Part shown: in pieces, positions 22,603 to 23,710 of the stretch | Layout of the letters: each line of letters starts with the position of its first letter | Position numbering within the stretch: position 1 is the stretch's first letter | IMG/VR virus record: IMGVR_UViG_3300034012_001938 | Span: 1 to 23,710 of that record | DNA: 23,710 bases | Direction: 5' to 3' (one strand) | Origin: a virus | Made by a program: the position numbers and the translations under genes | The notes under the pieces: generated by a model | The model's input: the letters and a program-made list of their open reading frames with translations, nothing else | The model's database searches: none | What the model was told of the DNA's origin: nothing

Positions 22603-23383
22603 GGAATGCCTCGGCGATGCGGGCGAGGGCGTTGCCGTTGCTGTTCTCGTTCGGCGAGCCGTCGAAGTCGCCCGCGTCCTTCGCGGCGTCGAGGGCGCGG
22701 CGCACAACCTCCGCCTGCGAGTCGTGGAGCGTGAACGTCATCTGTTGAAACGGCTGCTTGTCGCCGTCAGGGAGCGCGCCGAACGCGTCCGCGGGGTCTC
22801 GCATCTCCGCGCCCGCGATGCCCGACGCGCCGAGGATCGCATCCCCCGCGCCCTTGATGAGCGCGTCGAGGGCTGCGCCGTCGAAGCCGATGTCAGCCAT
22901 CACCGCGGCGTCGCGGCCGAACTGCGCGGCCATCTCCGCGACGAGTTCGGCGCTGTCCTCGCCCTGGATCGCCCGCGCGTTGTCGGCGAGCGTCATGGCG
23001 TCGGCCTCGGCGTCGCTCACCCGCACGATGCGGACGGGCAGCAGCCCCGGCCCCGGCGCGCTGGCGTCGAAGAGGTGCTCGGCGCCGCCGCGCAGCTCGC
23101 CGTCGACCTCGACGCCCGCGAGGATCTCCCGCGCCGCGAGGAGGCGGCCGTGCCCTGCGATCACGCGATGCCGACCCGACGCCCGCCACTGCGCCACGAT
23201 GGGGGCGCCCCACGCCGTGCGGAGGATCGTTCTCGCCAGACGAGTAACTTCCGGGCCGTGGACGCGCGGATTCTTCGGATGCGGCGTCAGCGCGTCGAGG
23301 GGCAACCACACCGCCGCAGCGCCGTGAGGAACGCCCGCGTTGGGTCCGACATCGTCAGACGGTCGCCGCTTCGGAGCACTCAC
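22595..23383 (-). CDS. ParB/Srx-like N-terminal domain protein
   Basis: A 262-aa protein starting at GTG (23381-23383), overlapping the HTH gene's TGA as GTGA. The frame is open far to the right, but only as an Arg-rich shadow. Residues about 25-140 are a ParB N-terminal (nuclease/CTP-binding-type) domain: VWLPLDALTPHPKNPRVHGP, then VTRLARTILRTAWGAPIVAQ. Next is RVIAGHGRLLAAREIL, with the GHGR loop in place of the GERR of chromosomal ParB. After that come PVRIVRVSDAEADAM and LADNARAIQG. The C-terminal part (210-262) has MTFTLHDSQAEVVRRALDAA and an Asn-rich NENSNGNALARIAEAFL segment, seen with phage-encoded ParB-like proteins. No ParA partner or HTH for parS is present, so partition is unlikely. 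In phages such domains accompany DNA-modification or packaging genes, and the next gene is the Mom-like protein. Confidence 0.85.
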   Translation of the reverse strand: MSAPKRRPSDDVGPNAGVPHGAAAVWLPLDALTPHPKNPRVHGPEVTRLARTILRTAWGAPIVAQWRASGRHRVIAGHGRLLAAREILAGVEVDGELRGGAEHLFDASAPGPGLLPVRIVRVSDAEADAMTLADNARAIQGEDSAELVAEMAAQFGRDAAVMADIGFDGAALDALIKGAGDAILGASGIAGAEMRDPADAFGALPDGDKQPFQQMTFTLHDSQAEVVRRALDAAKDAGDFDGSPNENSNGNALARIAEAFLG

Positions 23384-23673
23384 GCCGTCCGCCTCCCCGC
23401 GATCGTCTCCCGCACCGCCTCCAACGTCGCAGCGTCCATCACGAGCGCCCGCACCTTGCGCACGGCGCCGTTCGTCGTCCGCGTCTCGACGTGCGTGGTG
23501 GCGTAGTCGCCCGACGCGAGCGCGAGGCGATGCCAACGGTAGGCGGTCGCGCGAGGGAGCCCCTGCGCTGCGAGGTCTGCGGCGGTGACGTGGTGCACTG
23601 CGGGTGGTGGCGCTGGCGCTGGAGACACCTCGGGCGCTGCACAACGCGTATCGTGAGACTGAGGCGAGCGCAA
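23380..23673 (-). CDS. Small HTH-like DNA-binding protein, start uncertain
   Basis: About 97 aa if started at TTG (23671-23673). The recognisable part is VTAADLAAQGLPRATAYRWH, an HTH with 'GLP.ATAYRW', followed by a basic strand-helix region: TTHVETRTTNGAVRKVRALV, then MDAATLEAVRETIAG. The frame stays open to the window edge, so the true start may lie to the right, or inside (GTG 23598). The TTG has only a weak binding site, and two copies of a 10-base repeat sit just upstream. It overlaps the ParB gene by four bases. It may regulate the late operon or bind the packaging region; neither is shown. Confidence 0.6.
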   Translation of the reverse strand: MRSPQSHDTRCAAPEVSPAPAPPPAVHHVTAADLAAQGLPRATAYRWHRLALASGDYATTHVETRTTNGAVRKVRALVMDAATLEAVRETIAGRRTA

Positions 23674-23676
23674 GGG

Positions 23677-23710
23677 CTTCGATGCACTTTGCCGACAACC
23701 CTTCGATGCA
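23677..23710. repeat. 10-bp direct repeat at the right edge
   Basis: CTTCGATGCA occurs at 23677-23686 and again at 23701-23710, the last base of the window, 24 bases apart start to start. It lies just upstream of the HTH gene's putative TTG start. Two copies could be an operator, an iteron-like array cut by the window, or chance. Confidence 0.5.

Noticed and set aside
22595-23698. A 367-codon reading of the ParB-like gene
   Set aside because: The extra N-terminal part is Arg-rich, overlaps the HTH gene and carries no domain; the GTGA start at 23383 matches the operon's pattern.
21328-23710. A Com-like zinc-finger activator for the Mom-like gene
   Set aside because: No short frame with a CxxC...CxxC pattern lies next to the Mom gene on the minus strand; it may be absent or lie outside the window.
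1-23710. tRNA, rRNA, CRISPR arrays, IS elements and att sites
   Set aside because: No cloverleaf, ribosomal segment, regularly spaced repeat set, transposase frame or integrase was seen. Dense coding leaves little room for them.

Overview
The window is a very GC-rich (roughly 70% by eye) block of phage or prophage late genes. It encodes the DNA-packaging, head and contractile-tail modules of a Mu-like myovirus. Apart from one plus-strand gene, every supported gene lies on the minus strand, so the operon reads from the right edge (about 23.7 kb) to the left edge (1). The host is probably a Myxococcota/Polyangiales-type bacterium. This rests on the base composition and on the plus-strand gene, which encodes a lipoprotein with cysteine-rich CGACG-type repeats typical of that group. 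No transposase, integrase, repressor, endolysin or attachment site is visible, so prophage and free phage cannot be told apart.

Layout in transcription order. (1) 23.67-21.33 kb: a small HTH-like protein, a ParB-N-domain protein, a Mom-like DNA-modification enzyme (antirestriction) and a small-terminase candidate. (2) 21.38-12.37 kb: large terminase, DUF935 portal with an extra C-terminal module, a Mu F-type minor head protein fused to an ADP-ribosyltransferase domain, a 51-aa protein, a Mu I-type protease with a probable internally started scaffold, a two-domain decoration protein, the gpT-type major capsid protein and a gp36-type connector. (3) 12.37-2.40 kb: gpG-like morphogenesis protein, tail-terminator candidate, sheath, tube, a tail-assembly-chaperone pair that looks joined by a -1 frameshift, a 598-aa tape measure, a tip protein, a hub fused to an OB-type spike, gp46/gp25-like wedge, baseplate J, a gp48-like Trp-Gly-rich protein and a tail fibre. 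(4) 2.40-1.80 kb: the lipoprotein gene, inserted head-on. (5) 1.74-0 kb: four further minus-strand genes of unknown function, one with a membrane segment and coiled coil, the last cut by the window edge.

Genes are packed with almost no spacing. Many junctions are 4-base stop/start overlaps (GTGA seven times, also ATGA and TTGA), so translational coupling is the rule. Genes not coupled this way generally carry an AAGGA- or GGAG-type ribosome binding site. The most notable items are the Mom homologue, whose key residues keep the Mu spacing, placed directly upstream of the terminase genes; the head protein/ADP-ribosyltransferase fusion, which could deliver an enzyme with the DNA; the inverted lipoprotein 'moron'; and the frameshift site.
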